A DNA stretch of 44,078 nucleotides, from contig CAKZJB010000223.1 in NCBI GenBank assembly GCA_936940865.1, forward strand, positions 1 to 44,078, written 5' to 3'. This DNA comes from an uncultured Asticcacaulis sp. (lineage in GTDB: Bacteria; Pseudomonadota; Alphaproteobacteria; Caulobacterales; Caulobacteraceae). The notes under the pieces were generated by a model that had not been told where the DNA came from, did not search any database, and saw only the letters and a program-made list of their open reading frames with translations. The stretch's first letter is position 1. The number at the start of each line of letters is the position of its first letter. Positions 44,024 to 44,078 of the stretch are shown piece by piece. The position numbers were made by a program, and so were the translations under genes.

Positions 44024-44078
44024 ATACCAACGGCGATTGGCTTTGACTCGATCGCCGTTGGCAAGGGCGCCACTCTTT
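44024..44078. repeat. Second copy of the hairpin repeat (cut by the window edge)
   Basis: Positions 44024-44068 match 1127-1171 with a single mismatch (T for C at 44037), including the hairpin CCAACGGCGA (44027-44036) / TCGCCGTTGG (44052-44061). The sequence then diverges (GCCACTCTTT instead of TACCGCCCGC), which may be true divergence or a shorter variant; the rest lies outside the window. Confidence 0.75.

Overview
The window looks like a piece of chromosome from a high-GC alphaproteobacterium, most likely Caulobacteraceae (an Asticcacaulis- or Phenylobacterium-like genus; the genus is a guess). The reasons are the GC-rich codon use, two large TonB-dependent receptors tied to glycan-degradation genes, a FecI-type sigma factor, secreted glycosidases with Sec or Tat signals, and non-phosphorylative sugar catabolism. 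It holds about 29 protein-coding genes. I saw no tRNA, rRNA, CRISPR array, transposase or phage gene.

Region 1 (1-5.1 kb) is a metal and envelope stress block. It contains the 5' part of a copper-type P1B ATPase gene running off the left edge, its CsoR repressor with a perfect 17-bp inverted-repeat operator, a universal stress protein, an ExoD-family membrane protein, a DUF302 protein and a CPA1 Na+/H+ antiporter. Region 2 (5.1-15.3 kb) has a Tat-exported GH1 beta-glucosidase, an unrecognised internally duplicated protein, a GntR/FCD regulator, and a TonB receptor - MFS transporter - GH43 glycosidase cluster.

Region 3 (15.3-22.1 kb) is a compact L-fucose-type catabolic locus. It has a FucP permease, fuconolactonase-like amidohydrolase, IclR regulator, aldose 1-dehydrogenase (AKR), a UxaA-family dehydratase split into two genes, a 2-keto-3-deoxy-fuconate-dehydrogenase-like SDR, and a divergent DUF718 mutarotase. 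Together they would take L-fucose (or L-rhamnose, L-galactose or D-arabinose) to a diketo acid; the final cleavage enzyme is not in the window. Region 4 (22.2-28.4 kb) has a two-domain KaiC-like ATPase translationally coupled to a hybrid histidine kinase, then glpK-glpD, closed by a perfect 18-bp bidirectional terminator.

Region 5 (28.4-37.7 kb) is a divergent rhamnogalacturonan/pectin locus. On the minus strand are GH28, GH106 alpha-L-rhamnosidase, a second GH28 and a CE12-type acetylesterase, all overlapping by 1-4 nt. On the plus strand are GH105 and DUF4861, also overlapping. Region 6 (37.9-43.9 kb) has an ECF sigma factor, an unknown secreted protein, a TonB receptor with an N-terminal STN signalling domain but no FecR, and a BNR_4 beta-propeller protein (candidate polysaccharide lyase). 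The layout suggests outer-membrane import by the TonB receptor, periplasmic trimming of rhamnogalacturonan-type glycans, and use of the released deoxy sugars.

A hairpin-rich repeat with matching ends lies at 1127-1299, and the start of a second copy lies at the right edge (44024-44078).
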